NCBI GenBank assembly: GCA_021819255.1
Contig: JAKART010000036.1
Coordinates: 1 to 11,117 of the forward strand
Direction: 5' to 3'
DNA length: 11,117 nucleotides
Origin: Acidobacteriota bacterium
Lineage (GTDB): Bacteria > Acidobacteriota > Terriglobia > Terriglobales > Acidobacteriaceae
The notes under the pieces are model-generated. The model saw only the letters and a program-made list of their open reading frames with translations, searched no databases and was not told the DNA's origin. Position 1 is the stretch's first letter, and each line of letters opens with the position of its first letter. Positions 1 through 6,581 of the stretch are shown piece by piece. The position numbers and the translations under genes are program-made.

Positions 1-19
1 CAGTTCAGGAGTCTTCAGC

Positions 20-796
20 ATGATCGATATGAAGGGCAAGGTGGCCGTGGTCTTCGGCCTTGCCAACAAGCGGAGCATCGCCTATGCCATTGCGGAAAAG
101 CTCTCCGATGCGGGCGCAACTCTGGTGCTGTGTTACCAGAATGAGCGGCTGCGCGCGGAGGCTGAGGATCTGATCGAAGCCCTTGGCCAGAAGAGCGCGG
201 CGCTGGCTATTCAATGTGATCTTGCCGTTGACGCGGAGATCGAGACGGCCTTTGCCAGGATTGCGGAGACCTTCCCGGTCATTCACACGGTGGTGCATTC
301 TGTGGCTTTTGCCCCGCAAGACGCCCTGAAAAATGACTTCTTATTGACCAAACGCGAAGACTTCCGGATCGCCCACGACGTCAGCGTCTACTCTCTCATC
401 GCGGTCTCACGCGCCGCGGCGCCTCTCATGACGGAGGGCGGATCCATCATGACCATGACCTACTACGGTAGCCAGAAGGTGTTTCCGAACTACAACGTCA
501 TGGGCGTAGCCAAGGCTGCGCTGGAGGCCACCGTGCGTTATCTCGCCGCATCCTTGGGAAGCCGCGGGATTCGCGTCAACGCCATCTCTGCCGGCCCCAT
601 CCGGACGCTTGCCGCCAGGGGCGTGGGCGACTTCTCTGTTCTGCTGGACGCTGTGACCGCACGCTCCCCTCTGCATCGGAACATCGAGCAGCCGGAGGTG
701 GGCAAGGTGGCGCTCTTTCTGGCCAGCGACCTCTCCAGCGGTATGACTGGCGGTGTCACCTACGTGGACTGCGGATTTAGCATTACTGGAATCTAA
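20..796 (+). CDS. fabI: Enoyl-[acyl-carrier-protein] reductase (NADH), FabI type
   Basis: Catalyses the last step of each type II fatty-acid elongation cycle, reducing trans-2-enoyl-ACP with NAD(P)H in the cytosol. The 258-residue length is normal for FabI. Visible motifs are the FabI-type divergent nucleotide-binding loop GLANKRSIA (residues 13-21), a catalytic pair Y148 (MTYYG) and Y158, and K165 in the Y-x6-K block YNVMGVAK, followed by the conserved SAGPIRTLAA segment (190-199). The residue matching E. coli Gly93, a known triclosan-contact position, is Ala96 here (HSVAFAP). The ATG at 20 is preceded by AGGAG at 7-11 with 8 nt spacing, which fixes the start; an in-frame ATG at 29 is less likely. 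A DinB-family gene follows after 58 nt and could be co-transcribed, subject to the hairpin at the stop codon. Confidence 0.94.
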   Translation: MIDMKGKVAVVFGLANKRSIAYAIAEKLSDAGATLVLCYQNERLRAEAEDLIEALGQKSAALAIQCDLAVDAEIETAFARIAETFPVIHTVVHSVAFAPQDALKNDFLLTKREDFRIAHDVSVYSLIAVSRAAAPLMTEGGSIMTMTYYGSQKVFPNYNVMGVAKAALEATVRYLAASLGSRGIRVNAISAGPIRTLAARGVGDFSVLLDAVTARSPLHRNIEQPEVGKVALFLASDLSSGMTGGVTYVDCGFSITGI

Positions 797-822
797 CATC
801 CTGCGTGGCAGCGTAGGATGTT
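795..822 (+). terminator. 12-bp hairpin at the fabI stop codon (attenuator or terminator candidate)
   Basis: A stem of 12 pairs (10 Watson-Crick and 2 G-U; left arm 795-806, right arm 811-822) closes on the 4-nt loop GGCA. It begins inside the fabI TAA codon. The arms contain the perfect match ACATCCT / AGGATGT. No clean U-tract follows (TCGCTATGCATTCTTC), so full intrinsic termination is doubtful. An attenuator, processing site or 3'-end stabiliser between fabI and the downstream gene fits as well. The structure is seen directly; its role is inferred. Confidence 0.45.
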
Positions 823-854
823 CGCTATGCATTCTTCTGCGGAGGAAATCAAAG

Positions 855-1370
855 ATGTCCATCGCTGCTTGTCTCCTCGAAGACTTTGAGGTTGAGATCT
901 CCAACACCCGCCGCACTCTGGAGCGCGTACCCAACGACAAGCCGGACTGGGCGCCGCATAGCCGCTCCATGCCCATGGGCAAGCTGGCCATGCACTGCGC
1001 CACGCTGCCGTTGTTTGGCGTCTACATCATGGAAGATGCCGGCATGGACATGGCCAACTCCAAACGGGAACATCCCTCGCTGGTCTTCCAGTCCCGGGAT
1101 CTGTGCCTGGCGCGCCTGGATGAGGCCGCCGCAAAGTGCAGAGCCGCGCTGGCTGCGGCCGGCGAGGAACACCTTGCAGCGCTCTGGCCGTTCTCCTTCG
1201 GCGAACACAAGATCCTGAACGAGCCACGCTCCCGAACCTACAAACTCCTCTGCTTGAATCATCTGATCCACCACACTGCACAACTGGGCGTCTACCTGCG
1301 GATCAACGATATCCCGGTGCCCGCGCTGTATGGCCCGTCAGCCGACGAGCAATGGTCCATGCCCCAATAA
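855..1370 (+). CDS. DinB/YfiT-like metal-dependent protein
   Basis: A 171-residue four-helix-bundle protein of the DinB/YfiT superfamily, cytosolic, whose members include thiol-dependent S-transferases (bacillithiol or mycothiol) and metal-dependent hydrolases. The expected metal-binding histidines are visible: H47 (LAMHCATLP), and H136 with H140 in LNHLIHHTAQLGVYLR, the usual HxxxH helix. The C-terminal LYGPSADE segment is typical of DinB proteins from Acidobacteriota-like genomes. The start is the ATG at 855, preceded by GGAGG at 841-845 with 9 nt spacing; longer in-frame starts back to 753 would overlap fabI and lack this site. Since bshC lies in the same window, a bacillithiol-linked transferase role is possible, but that is inference only; the substrate cannot be read from the sequence. 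Confidence 0.87.
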   Translation: MSIAACLLEDFEVEISNTRRTLERVPNDKPDWAPHSRSMPMGKLAMHCATLPLFGVYIMEDAGMDMANSKREHPSLVFQSRDLCLARLDEAAAKCRAALAAAGEEHLAALWPFSFGEHKILNEPRSRTYKLLCLNHLIHHTAQLGVYLRINDIPVPALYGPSADEQWSMPQ

Positions 1371-1378
1371 GTTGGGCA
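1360..1378 (+). terminator. Weak hairpin over the dinB-like gene stop codon
   Basis: TGCCCCAA (1360-1367) and TTGGGCA (1372-1378) pair over 7 bp with one bulged C and a 4-nt loop that contains the TAA stop. There is no U-tract after it. It could be a modest 3'-end structure, but is weak evidence for termination. Confidence 0.25.
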
Positions 1379-1713
1379 ACATCAAAACACCATCTCGAGC
1401 CATTCTTTCTGCGGATCCCACCCGCCCCAGCCTCTGCCAGATGAGGGGCGTCAACTTTTCTTCTGTGCTTTGCCTGCCCGCCGGCCCGTTCCCCACAGCG
1501 CCCAGGCGCGGGAGTTTGAGCCGATGGTGAGCTACGGCATGCGTCCTGCCGAAGTGCCGCAGGCCGACCCGCTCAACGAAGCCCACCCCGTCCACAGGTC
1601 AGATTGGATTGGGCAACTCAAGCCCGGCTTCCTTGCCAAAATCATCGCTGTTCCGATCAGCGCTGTTCCGGGGAATCCGCTGCAAGATATCAGGGGTCTC
1701 ATGCAACCGGTTC
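1371..1713. other. Gene-free spacer after the DinB-like gene
   Basis: I find no recognisable gene here on either strand. Open frames of up to 85-86 codons overlap the stretch, but their translations are rich in Pro, Arg and Ala, have no start context, and resemble no family I know. The only local structure I see is a short direct repeat of CGCTGTTCCG at 1646-1655 and 1661-1670. The spacer could be decayed coding sequence or an untranslated 3' region; nothing visible decides between these. Confidence 0.5.
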
Positions 1714-1829
1714 TAGACCATTTTCCCTGATGACGGGTGTACGGAAGCGGGCGTTCAGTGGCGTTTTCATTGAGGAAAACGCCCACAGGAGTCGTTCCCC
1801 TTGCTTACACCTTCAGGGAAAATGGTCTA
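1714..1829. repeat. 116-bp palindromic element with 17-bp terminal inverted repeats (REP/MITE-like)
   Basis: The ends are a perfect 17-bp inverted repeat: TAGACCATTTTCCCTGA at 1714-1730 and its exact complement at 1813-1829. Inside, GGTGTA (1736-1741) pairs with TACACC (1806-1811). The centre is a perfect 9-bp hairpin, GGCGTTTTC (1760-1768) with GAAAACGCC (1775-1783), closing a 6-nt loop. The whole unit can therefore fold as one long interrupted hairpin on either strand. It encodes no protein. Outer TA dinucleotides at both ends would suit the TA target duplication of IS630/Tc1-mariner-type elements, but this is inference, because TA is also part of the perfect repeat. Best read as a non-autonomous MITE or REP-type repeat; copy number elsewhere in the genome is not visible here. 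Confidence 0.72.
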
Positions 1830-1872
1830 CCCCTGAAGCCGGGCCGGATCCTGCCCAGAGCCGGGCTCCAGA

Positions 1873-1932
1873 TAACCTCCGCTGCCGCACCTGCGTGTCG
1901 CCTTCCAAGGCGTGATTCATCCCTGGAGGTTA
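1873..1932. repeat. Nested inverted repeats downstream of uup
   Basis: An outer 8-bp inverted repeat, TAACCTCC (1873-1880) and GGAGGTTA (1925-1932), encloses a small hairpin CGCCT-TCCA-AGGCG at 1899-1912. It lies in the gap beyond the minus-strand uup gene. There is no U-tract on either strand, so I do not call a terminator. The pairing could be coincidental in GC-rich sequence. Confidence 0.3.
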
Positions 1933-2023
1933 AGCTCCTCTTTGCAGTTCTTCCAGAGCCGGCGTCCAACGTCCTCGCCGTCGCAATGGCTTCCACCGCC
2001 TTCGCGGAGCCTCCAGGGGCGAC

Positions 2024-2051
2024 AAAAGAAGACGGCTCTACCCAGCCTTTT
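2024..2051 (-). terminator. Weak candidate terminator at the end of uup
   Basis: On the minus strand, a 4-bp stem GGCT/AGCC with a 6-nt loop overlaps the uup TAG stop and is followed by GTCTTCTTTTG. The stem is short, but the T-rich stretch lies in the right place. Flanking A and T runs make it near-symmetric. This is a low-confidence call. Confidence 0.25.
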
Positions 2052-3906
2052 CACTTAGATCGGCCCAGCGCTGATAGATTGCGTCATGCTCAGCCTGAGC
2101 GGTTTCCAGCTCCGCCAGAGCCTGCGTGAGCAAGGAAGGATTGGTGGCCACCAAAGGATCCTCCAGCCGGCCGCGTGCTGCGCAGAGGCGTTCATCCGCC
2201 CGGTCAATACGCTCCTCGATACCATCGAACTCGCGCTGCTCCAGGTACGAGAGCTTCTTCCGCACCGCTCCGGCGCTGGTCTCCGAAGCCGCCGCTGCCT
2301 TCAACGGCCGCGCCGCAGCCCTGGGCGCAGCCGGGCTGCCTGCGCTACAAGCCTCACCCTGTCTGGACTGCTCCCACTGGGTGTAGTCGGCAAAGATCCG
2401 TGCCTCACCGCGTCCGTTCAGCCCCAGGACGAGGTTGCAGACCCTGTCCAGCAGGTAGCGGTCATGGGTCACCAGCACCAGCGCGCCGTTGAACTCCAGC
2501 AGCGCCTCCTCCAGGATCTCCAGCGTAGGGATGTCTAGATCGTTGGTCGGTTCGTCCAGCATCAGCACATCGGCCGGCTCCAGCATCAACCGCGCAATCA
2601 GCACTCGGCCGCGTTCGCCCCCGCTCAGCCGCTCCACCGGCTGATTCAGCTGGTCGCCCGTAAACAGGAACCTGGCGGCGTAGCTGGCAACATGGATGAC
2701 GCAATCCCGATACACCACGGAGTCCGAGTCCGGAGCCAGAGCCCTCCGCAGCGTCAGTGAAGTGTCGATCTCGCGCATCTGCGACAGGTAAACGATGCGC
2801 AGATTCTGGGCCCGCTTGGCCTGCCCGCCGGCAATCGGCACTTCACCGGCAATGGCGCGCAGGATGGTTGTCTTGCCGCTCCCGTTCGGCCCGGCCAGGC
2901 CGAGCTTCATCCCGTTCCCCACGCCAAAACTGAGCCCGCGCACGATCTCCCGGCCGCCCAGTGCAACGCTTACCTCCTCAAAGGAGATCAGCCTGCGGGT
3001 CTGCCGGTCGCTCACCGCGAACTCGATTCCAGCCGTCGCCGTGCGGGTGCGCTCATCCACCTCAGCGAGCTTGGCGATGAGCTCCTGCGCATTGTCGATG
3101 CGGGCCTTGGCCTTGGTGGCTCTGGCCTTCGGTCCACGCCGCAGCCAGTCGATCTCTGTCCGCACGCGATTGCGCAGGCCCTCCTGCATCCTGCTCTGCG
3201 CTGCCAGATACAGCTCCCGGCCTTCCAAAAACTTGGAGTAGCTGCCGCGCACTCGTAAGACGCCCTCGGCATAGATGCGGCTCAACTCCACTACCTCGCT
3301 GGCTACGTTTTCCAGAAAATAGCGGTCGTGGGATACCAGGACGCAGGCAAACCGGGCGGTCCGGAGGACTCCTTCGAGCCACTCAATTCCCTCCATGTCC
3401 AGATGATTGGTGGGCTCGTCCAGCAACAGGACGTCCGGTTCGGTCACCAAGGCCTCGGTGATGGCCAGGCGCTTTCGCCAGCCGCCGGAGAGGCTGCGCG
3501 CCTCGACGTCCATACGGTTGGGCGTAGCCGCTCCGGCATCGGCAAAGCCCGCTTGCCCAAGCGTCTCGCGTATCCGTCTTTCCTTCTCTTCTTCCTCAAG
3601 ATGGATCTGCGTGCCGTCCTGGACGCCTCGCAGCGCCTCCTCCACCACCCGGCGAACCGTCAGCCCGGGGGCAAACTCTGAGATCTGGCGCACATAGCCA
3701 ACCCGAGCCCGCCGACGCACTGAGATCTCCCCACAGTCCGGCTCGATCTCGCCGGCCAGAACGGCCAGCAGCGTGGACTTGCCGGCCCCATTCGGACCAA
3801 TTAAGCCAATGCGGTCGCCTTCGTTGACGGCAAAGTGGATCTTTTCAAAAAGCGGCGTTGCCCCAAAGCGTTTCGAGACGCCTTGAGCACTCAGAATCGG
3901 CGGCAT
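2038..3906 (-). CDS. uup: ABC-F family ATPase, Uup-like
   Basis: A 622-residue soluble protein with two ABC ATPase domains and no membrane segments. ABC-F proteins act on ribosomes, and Uup has also been linked to precise transposon excision and binding of branched DNA. Domain 1 has Walker A GPNGAGKS (37-44), signature LSGGWRKR (139-146), Walker B into LLLDEPTNHLD (160-170) and switch H193. The inter-domain linker carries the Uup-type stretch WLRRGPKARATKAKARI (254-270). Domain 2 has Walker A GPNGSGKT (339-346), signature LSGGERGR (427-434), Walker B into LMLDEPTNDLD (448-458) and switch H481. An Ala/Pro-rich tether leads to a charged C-terminal coiled coil (about 548-618), which favours Uup over short EttA-like members. 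An in-frame TAA sits four codons upstream, so the ATG at 3906 is the longest possible start; GGAG lies only 2 nt before it, an unusually tight spacing. It is last in the minus-strand gene block. Confidence 0.91.
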   Translation of the reverse strand: MPPILSAQGVSKRFGATPLFEKIHFAVNEGDRIGLIGPNGAGKSTLLAVLAGEIEPDCGEISVRRRARVGYVRQISEFAPGLTVRRVVEEALRGVQDGTQIHLEEEEKERRIRETLGQAGFADAGAATPNRMDVEARSLSGGWRKRLAITEALVTEPDVLLLDEPTNHLDMEGIEWLEGVLRTARFACVLVSHDRYFLENVASEVVELSRIYAEGVLRVRGSYSKFLEGRELYLAAQSRMQEGLRNRVRTEIDWLRRGPKARATKAKARIDNAQELIAKLAEVDERTRTATAGIEFAVSDRQTRRLISFEEVSVALGGREIVRGLSFGVGNGMKLGLAGPNGSGKTTILRAIAGEVPIAGGQAKRAQNLRIVYLSQMREIDTSLTLRRALAPDSDSVVYRDCVIHVASYAARFLFTGDQLNQPVERLSGGERGRVLIARLMLEPADVLMLDEPTNDLDIPTLEILEEALLEFNGALVLVTHDRYLLDRVCNLVLGLNGRGEARIFADYTQWEQSRQGEACSAGSPAAPRAAARPLKAAAASETSAGAVRKKLSYLEQREFDGIEERIDRADERLCAARGRLEDPLVATNPSLLTQALAELETAQAEHDAIYQRWADLSEKAG

Positions 3907-4060
3907 GTCTCCAGTTTACCGGTTTCAACCAGATGACTTTGCCCGCATCAGCACTGCCCGGGTCCCGGCAATCCTTCGCGGGGTTGGCGGACGCAGCCGC
4001 CCGGCAGAGCCACCGAAACTGGACGCCGGAAAAGCTCGGTCGAGCAGGACAGAAGGGGCG

Positions 4061-4108
4061 GATCAATCCAGGCCGCGGATCAATCCAGGTCGCGGATCAA
4101 TCCAGGTC
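4061..4108. repeat. 17-bp tandem repeat, 2.8 copies, overlapping a gene 3' end
   Basis: The unit GATCAATCCAGGTCGCG occurs at 4061-4077 (with one C for T), 4078-4094 and, truncated to 14 bases, at 4095-4108. The copy at 4095-4108 contains the stop codon and last codons (Asp-Leu-Asp) of the minus-strand CxxC gene. The other two copies therefore look like tandem duplications of that gene's 3' end into the spacer toward uup. The unit is not a multiple of three and the copies lie after the stop, so they do not lengthen the protein. Confidence 0.95.
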
Positions 4109-4405
4109 AAAGTCACGCAGGGGCTTGCCGCTCAGCGGAGACTCTTTGGCCTTCTTGACCGCCTCGGCAAACTTCTTGGTCATCAAATCTTCCTTGTTCT
4201 TCTCCGCTTGCACCGACTGGGCAAAGATCGAATCTCGGCGCGCGTCTTGCTCCTTCAGCGCCCGAGCCGCGGCACTTAGGTCTTCGAAGGTCTTCTTGCG
4301 CGGCGCCGGGGTGTGCGCAATCACCGTGCGCGTCATCGGGTCAACCTTCAACATTCCACCGCAATCCGGGCACATCACGTCAAATGGCTGATCGCTCAAT
4401 CCCAT
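4097..4405 (-). CDS. Small CxxC protein of unknown function
   Basis: A 102-residue protein with a single CPDCGG knuckle near the N-terminus (C12, C15 from the ATG at 4405). The rest is highly charged and probably helical, rich in Lys, Glu and Ala (about residues 40-85), and ends RDFDLD. There is no second cysteine pair, so a complete zinc ribbon would need dimerisation or another ligand such as the later histidine (AHTP). No signal peptide or membrane segment is visible. The ATG at 4405 is preceded by GAGG with 9 nt spacing; a TTG at 4414 in the same frame is the less likely alternative. It lies 39 nt downstream of the Imm-like gene, consistent with co-transcription from bshC. The coding bias and start context support a real gene; I cannot assign a function. 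Confidence 0.75.
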   Translation of the reverse strand: MGLSDQPFDVMCPDCGGMLKVDPMTRTVIAHTPAPRKKTFEDLSAAARALKEQDARRDSIFAQSVQAEKNKEDLMTKKFAEAVKKAKESPLSGKPLRDFDLD

Positions 4406-4444
4406 CACGGACAACCTCAGCTAACGATTGTACGGCGGCGGACC

Positions 4445-4663
4445 TTACCTGTAAGCAAACCGTGGGCTATCTCGAAGCGCCCAGAGAAGCGCAACCACCC
4501 AGCCAATCAGGGTCCAGCCAAAGAACAGATTGACCAGAAAGATCCACCAGAAGTTCTTCACCTGGCGAGAACCCGCAAGGAAGGTGGGCAAAAAGTGGAT
4601 CAAAATCACCACGGCGCCAAGCAGGATTAAAAGAAGAAGCGGTAATCCCAGAATATAAGCCAT
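4445..4663 (-). CDS. Imm_superinfect-family two-helix membrane protein
   Basis: A 72-residue inner-membrane protein with two hydrophobic helices, about 4-30 and 39-63. The second contains the hallmark NLFFGWTLIGWVVALLWAL (45-63) of the superinfection-immunity (Imm) family, named after the phage T4 protein that blocks DNA entry of a second phage. A PT-F-A motif at the end of the first helix (LPTFLAGSR) also fits. Family members are common in bacterial chromosomes, where their role is not established, so phage exclusion is only a name-based possibility. The ATG at 4663 is the only good start; AAGG sits 1 nt before it and GAGG 13 nt before it, so the ribosome site is poor. It follows bshC after 42 nt on the same strand, with no phage gene in sight. 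Confidence 0.85.
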   Translation of the reverse strand: MAYILGLPLLLLILLGAVVILIHFLPTFLAGSRQVKNFWWIFLVNLFFGWTLIGWVVALLWALRDSPRFAYR

Positions 4664-4705
4664 ACCTTGCAGTATGCCTCTGAACGCACTCTGTGTACAT
4701 GGAAA

Positions 4706-6367
4706 TCAAAGAGAAAGCACCTGGTGTTCCGCCCGCTCGACGGACGCATGTTGGATCAGATGTGCGGCCAGATCCTCGTCGTGGCGGGCCAGAAACCAGA
4801 TTCCTCCCAGCACTCTTTCCTGCAGATGTCCCTCCGGGAACAGGTTCAGCATGATGGCCGCCGCATGCCTGTTCAAGGAAGATTCTTTCTGCACCTCAAA
4901 GTTCGCCGCCATGCGGCGCAGACGATTCATCTGGTAGCGCATCTTGCTGGCTGAAACCCCTGCGGCGCGGCCCAGCTCCGCGCTGAGCGAAGCCATGTAA
5001 GCGGTGAGCGCTGCCAGCTCAGCTTCCAGGGTGTTCCCAACCGCCGCAAGTTTCCGTTTGCCTTCGATTGGCATGGCGCGGGCGCCCATCTTTTGCGCCA
5101 GGGCTGCCGCCGTCTTCGCCTCCAGCACATCGGAAAACCGCAACTCGTGGGCAGCCAGCGTGTTCGCAATGGCAGGCTCAACCAGCGTAGCCATCATTCG
5201 CGGCAGCACCGGTGTCACCCGGCCCAGAATCTGGCGGTATAACACCTCCGCTTGAGCGAAGTACGCCACTTCCGCTGGTCCCCCCACGTAGGCCGCCGTG
5301 GGCAGAATCGCATCCTGGAACACCGGGCGCAGCAGGGCGTTCGGGCTCAGGCGCTCCGGCTCCGTCGCCAGAACTTCAAGCAGATCCGCCGTTGTATACG
5401 CCTTTGCTCCCGCCTTCCACCCACCCTGCTCCAGACGGAGCAGCGGCCGCCTGGCGCCGCTCTCCTGATCCAGCAGAAAGAGCAGCGAATGGTCTGCGGT
5501 GACCAGCACCTGAGCGTGATATCCGTGCTCTTCCAACTCCAGCGAACGCTGTAAAAGCAACTCCCTCATCTCATCGGAGCGCTCCAGGGCAGCCCGGAGC
5601 ACACCTGCGCCCATGGCGTGGAAGGCGCGTGAGCCGGCGTCCATCACCACCAGCCCGTGTGCGGCAAAGATCTTGCTGAGCAGCTTGCCGAAGGCAGATG
5701 CCATCGTCGCTCCCGGCGCATAACACTCGCGCAGCAGATCGCAGATGGGCGACCAGCCCAGCAGAGCGCAGGCGCGATCCAGCGTCACCTCAAGGCTCTC
5801 CTTGCTCGCTCCGCCTCCATCACCCAACCGCAGCCCACCTACAGGAAGCGGACGGCTGACCTCGATACCCAGGCGTAAAGTTTCCACCGACGCCCGCCCC
5901 CCGGTCTTCGACAGCAGCGCCACCTGATCGGCCTCGGCCAGGTCGTGATCCTCACTGGCCATCCAAAAGATGGGCACATGCATTCGGCCGCTGGCCGCCG
6001 TGGCGTCCTGCGCCTTGCGAACGGCCGTGGCAGCCTTCAGCAGGGTCAACAACGGGCCGCCAAAGAGTGAAACTTGCTGGCCGGTCACCACGGCGGCTGC
6101 GCCTTCACGCAGACTCGCGATGTTGGCCAGCGCCGCCGGACCCGCCGCCATCTGCTTGGCCTGCTCCGCCAGCGCACTGGCCAGTTCTAACCTCCGTTCT
6201 GCTTCCAGCCGGGGGGACGATGCCGCCCACCCCAGAGAGAACGGATCTGCCGGATACCAGCGTCGCACTCCTGTCCGGTCCGGCAAAGCAGCCATCTTCG
6301 TGAAGTTGCGAAACAGCGCCGTTGTTCCGGGTAAGGTCGAAAGGGGGTAGCTCTCTATTTCTTCCAT
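4706..6367 (-). CDS. bshC: Bacillithiol biosynthesis cysteine-adding enzyme BshC
   Basis: Putative ligase for the last step of bacillithiol synthesis, joining L-cysteine to GlcN-malate in the cytosol. The 553-residue length is close to the family norm. Hallmark blocks are TGQQVSLFGGP (95-105), WMASEDHDLAE (135-145), LSPNALLRPVFQDAILPTAAYVGGPAEVAYFAQ spanning 340-372, and FPEGHLQERVL (510-520) near the C-terminus, with a helical coiled-coil region at about 410-490. It is the promoter-proximal gene of a minus-strand block followed by the Imm-like and CxxC genes. bshA and bshB are not in the window. The ATG at 6367 matches where the family starts, but only a weak AGAG lies upstream. Upstream sequence stays open for several codons without an ATG, GTG or TTG. 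The presence of BshC implies a bacillithiol-type thiol in this organism. Confidence 0.94.
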   Translation of the reverse strand: MEEIESYPLSTLPGTTALFRNFTKMAALPDRTGVRRWYPADPFSLGWAASSPRLEAERRLELASALAEQAKQMAAGPAALANIASLREGAAAVVTGQQVSLFGGPLLTLLKAATAVRKAQDATAASGRMHVPIFWMASEDHDLAEADQVALLSKTGGRASVETLRLGIEVSRPLPVGGLRLGDGGGASKESLEVTLDRACALLGWSPICDLLRECYAPGATMASAFGKLLSKIFAAHGLVVMDAGSRAFHAMGAGVLRAALERSDEMRELLLQRSLELEEHGYHAQVLVTADHSLLFLLDQESGARRPLLRLEQGGWKAGAKAYTTADLLEVLATEPERLSPNALLRPVFQDAILPTAAYVGGPAEVAYFAQAEVLYRQILGRVTPVLPRMMATLVEPAIANTLAAHELRFSDVLEAKTAAALAQKMGARAMPIEGKRKLAAVGNTLEAELAALTAYMASLSAELGRAAGVSASKMRYQMNRLRRMAANFEVQKESSLNRHAAAIMLNLFPEGHLQERVLGGIWFLARHDEDLAAHLIQHASVERAEHQVLSL

Positions 6368-6581
6368 GCAGGCTCTGTTCTGTCTCTCACCCTGAGACTC
6401 TTTGGATGTCGCCGCCGGCCGACCGATGCACAGAATTCAGGTCCGGAGCCTTTAACAGAGTAAAAGCCTTCCGCTTCAGCGATGTGGAAGACAACTCCGG
6501 CCCCGGTCTTCGGCTTGTGCTCCCGGCAACTTGGCGGGGCCCTTGTGCAGCTTCTCCTCAGAGGTCGTGTACCTTACCCTT
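6368..6581. promoter_or_regulatory. Divergent intergenic region between bshC and the Nudix gene
   Basis: These 214 bases must hold the promoters of two divergently transcribed genes. I could not find a convincing paired -35/-10 for either. An AT-rich patch (TTTAACAGAGTAAAAG, about 6449-6465) is the only part with promoter-like composition. A GAGG at 6561-6564 lies 17 nt before the Nudix ATG. Confidence 0.4.

Noticed and set aside
407..1003. 198-codon open frame on the minus strand across fabI and the DinB-like gene
   Set aside because: It is antisense to two clear families, crosses their junction, and its translation shows no motif; a shadow of GC-rich code.
1371..2037. Possible decayed gene or insertion sequence in the 667-bp gap
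   Set aside because: No transposase fragment or recognisable protein remnant was found in any frame; only the palindromic element is supported.
1737..2129. 130-codon + strand open frame in the gap before uup
   Set aside because: It starts inside the palindromic element and runs antisense into uup; no motif or ribosome site.
3858..4391. 177-codon + strand open frame over the uup upstream gap
   Set aside because: It overlaps the opposite-strand CxxC gene and merely reads through the 17-bp tandem repeat; no family resemblance.
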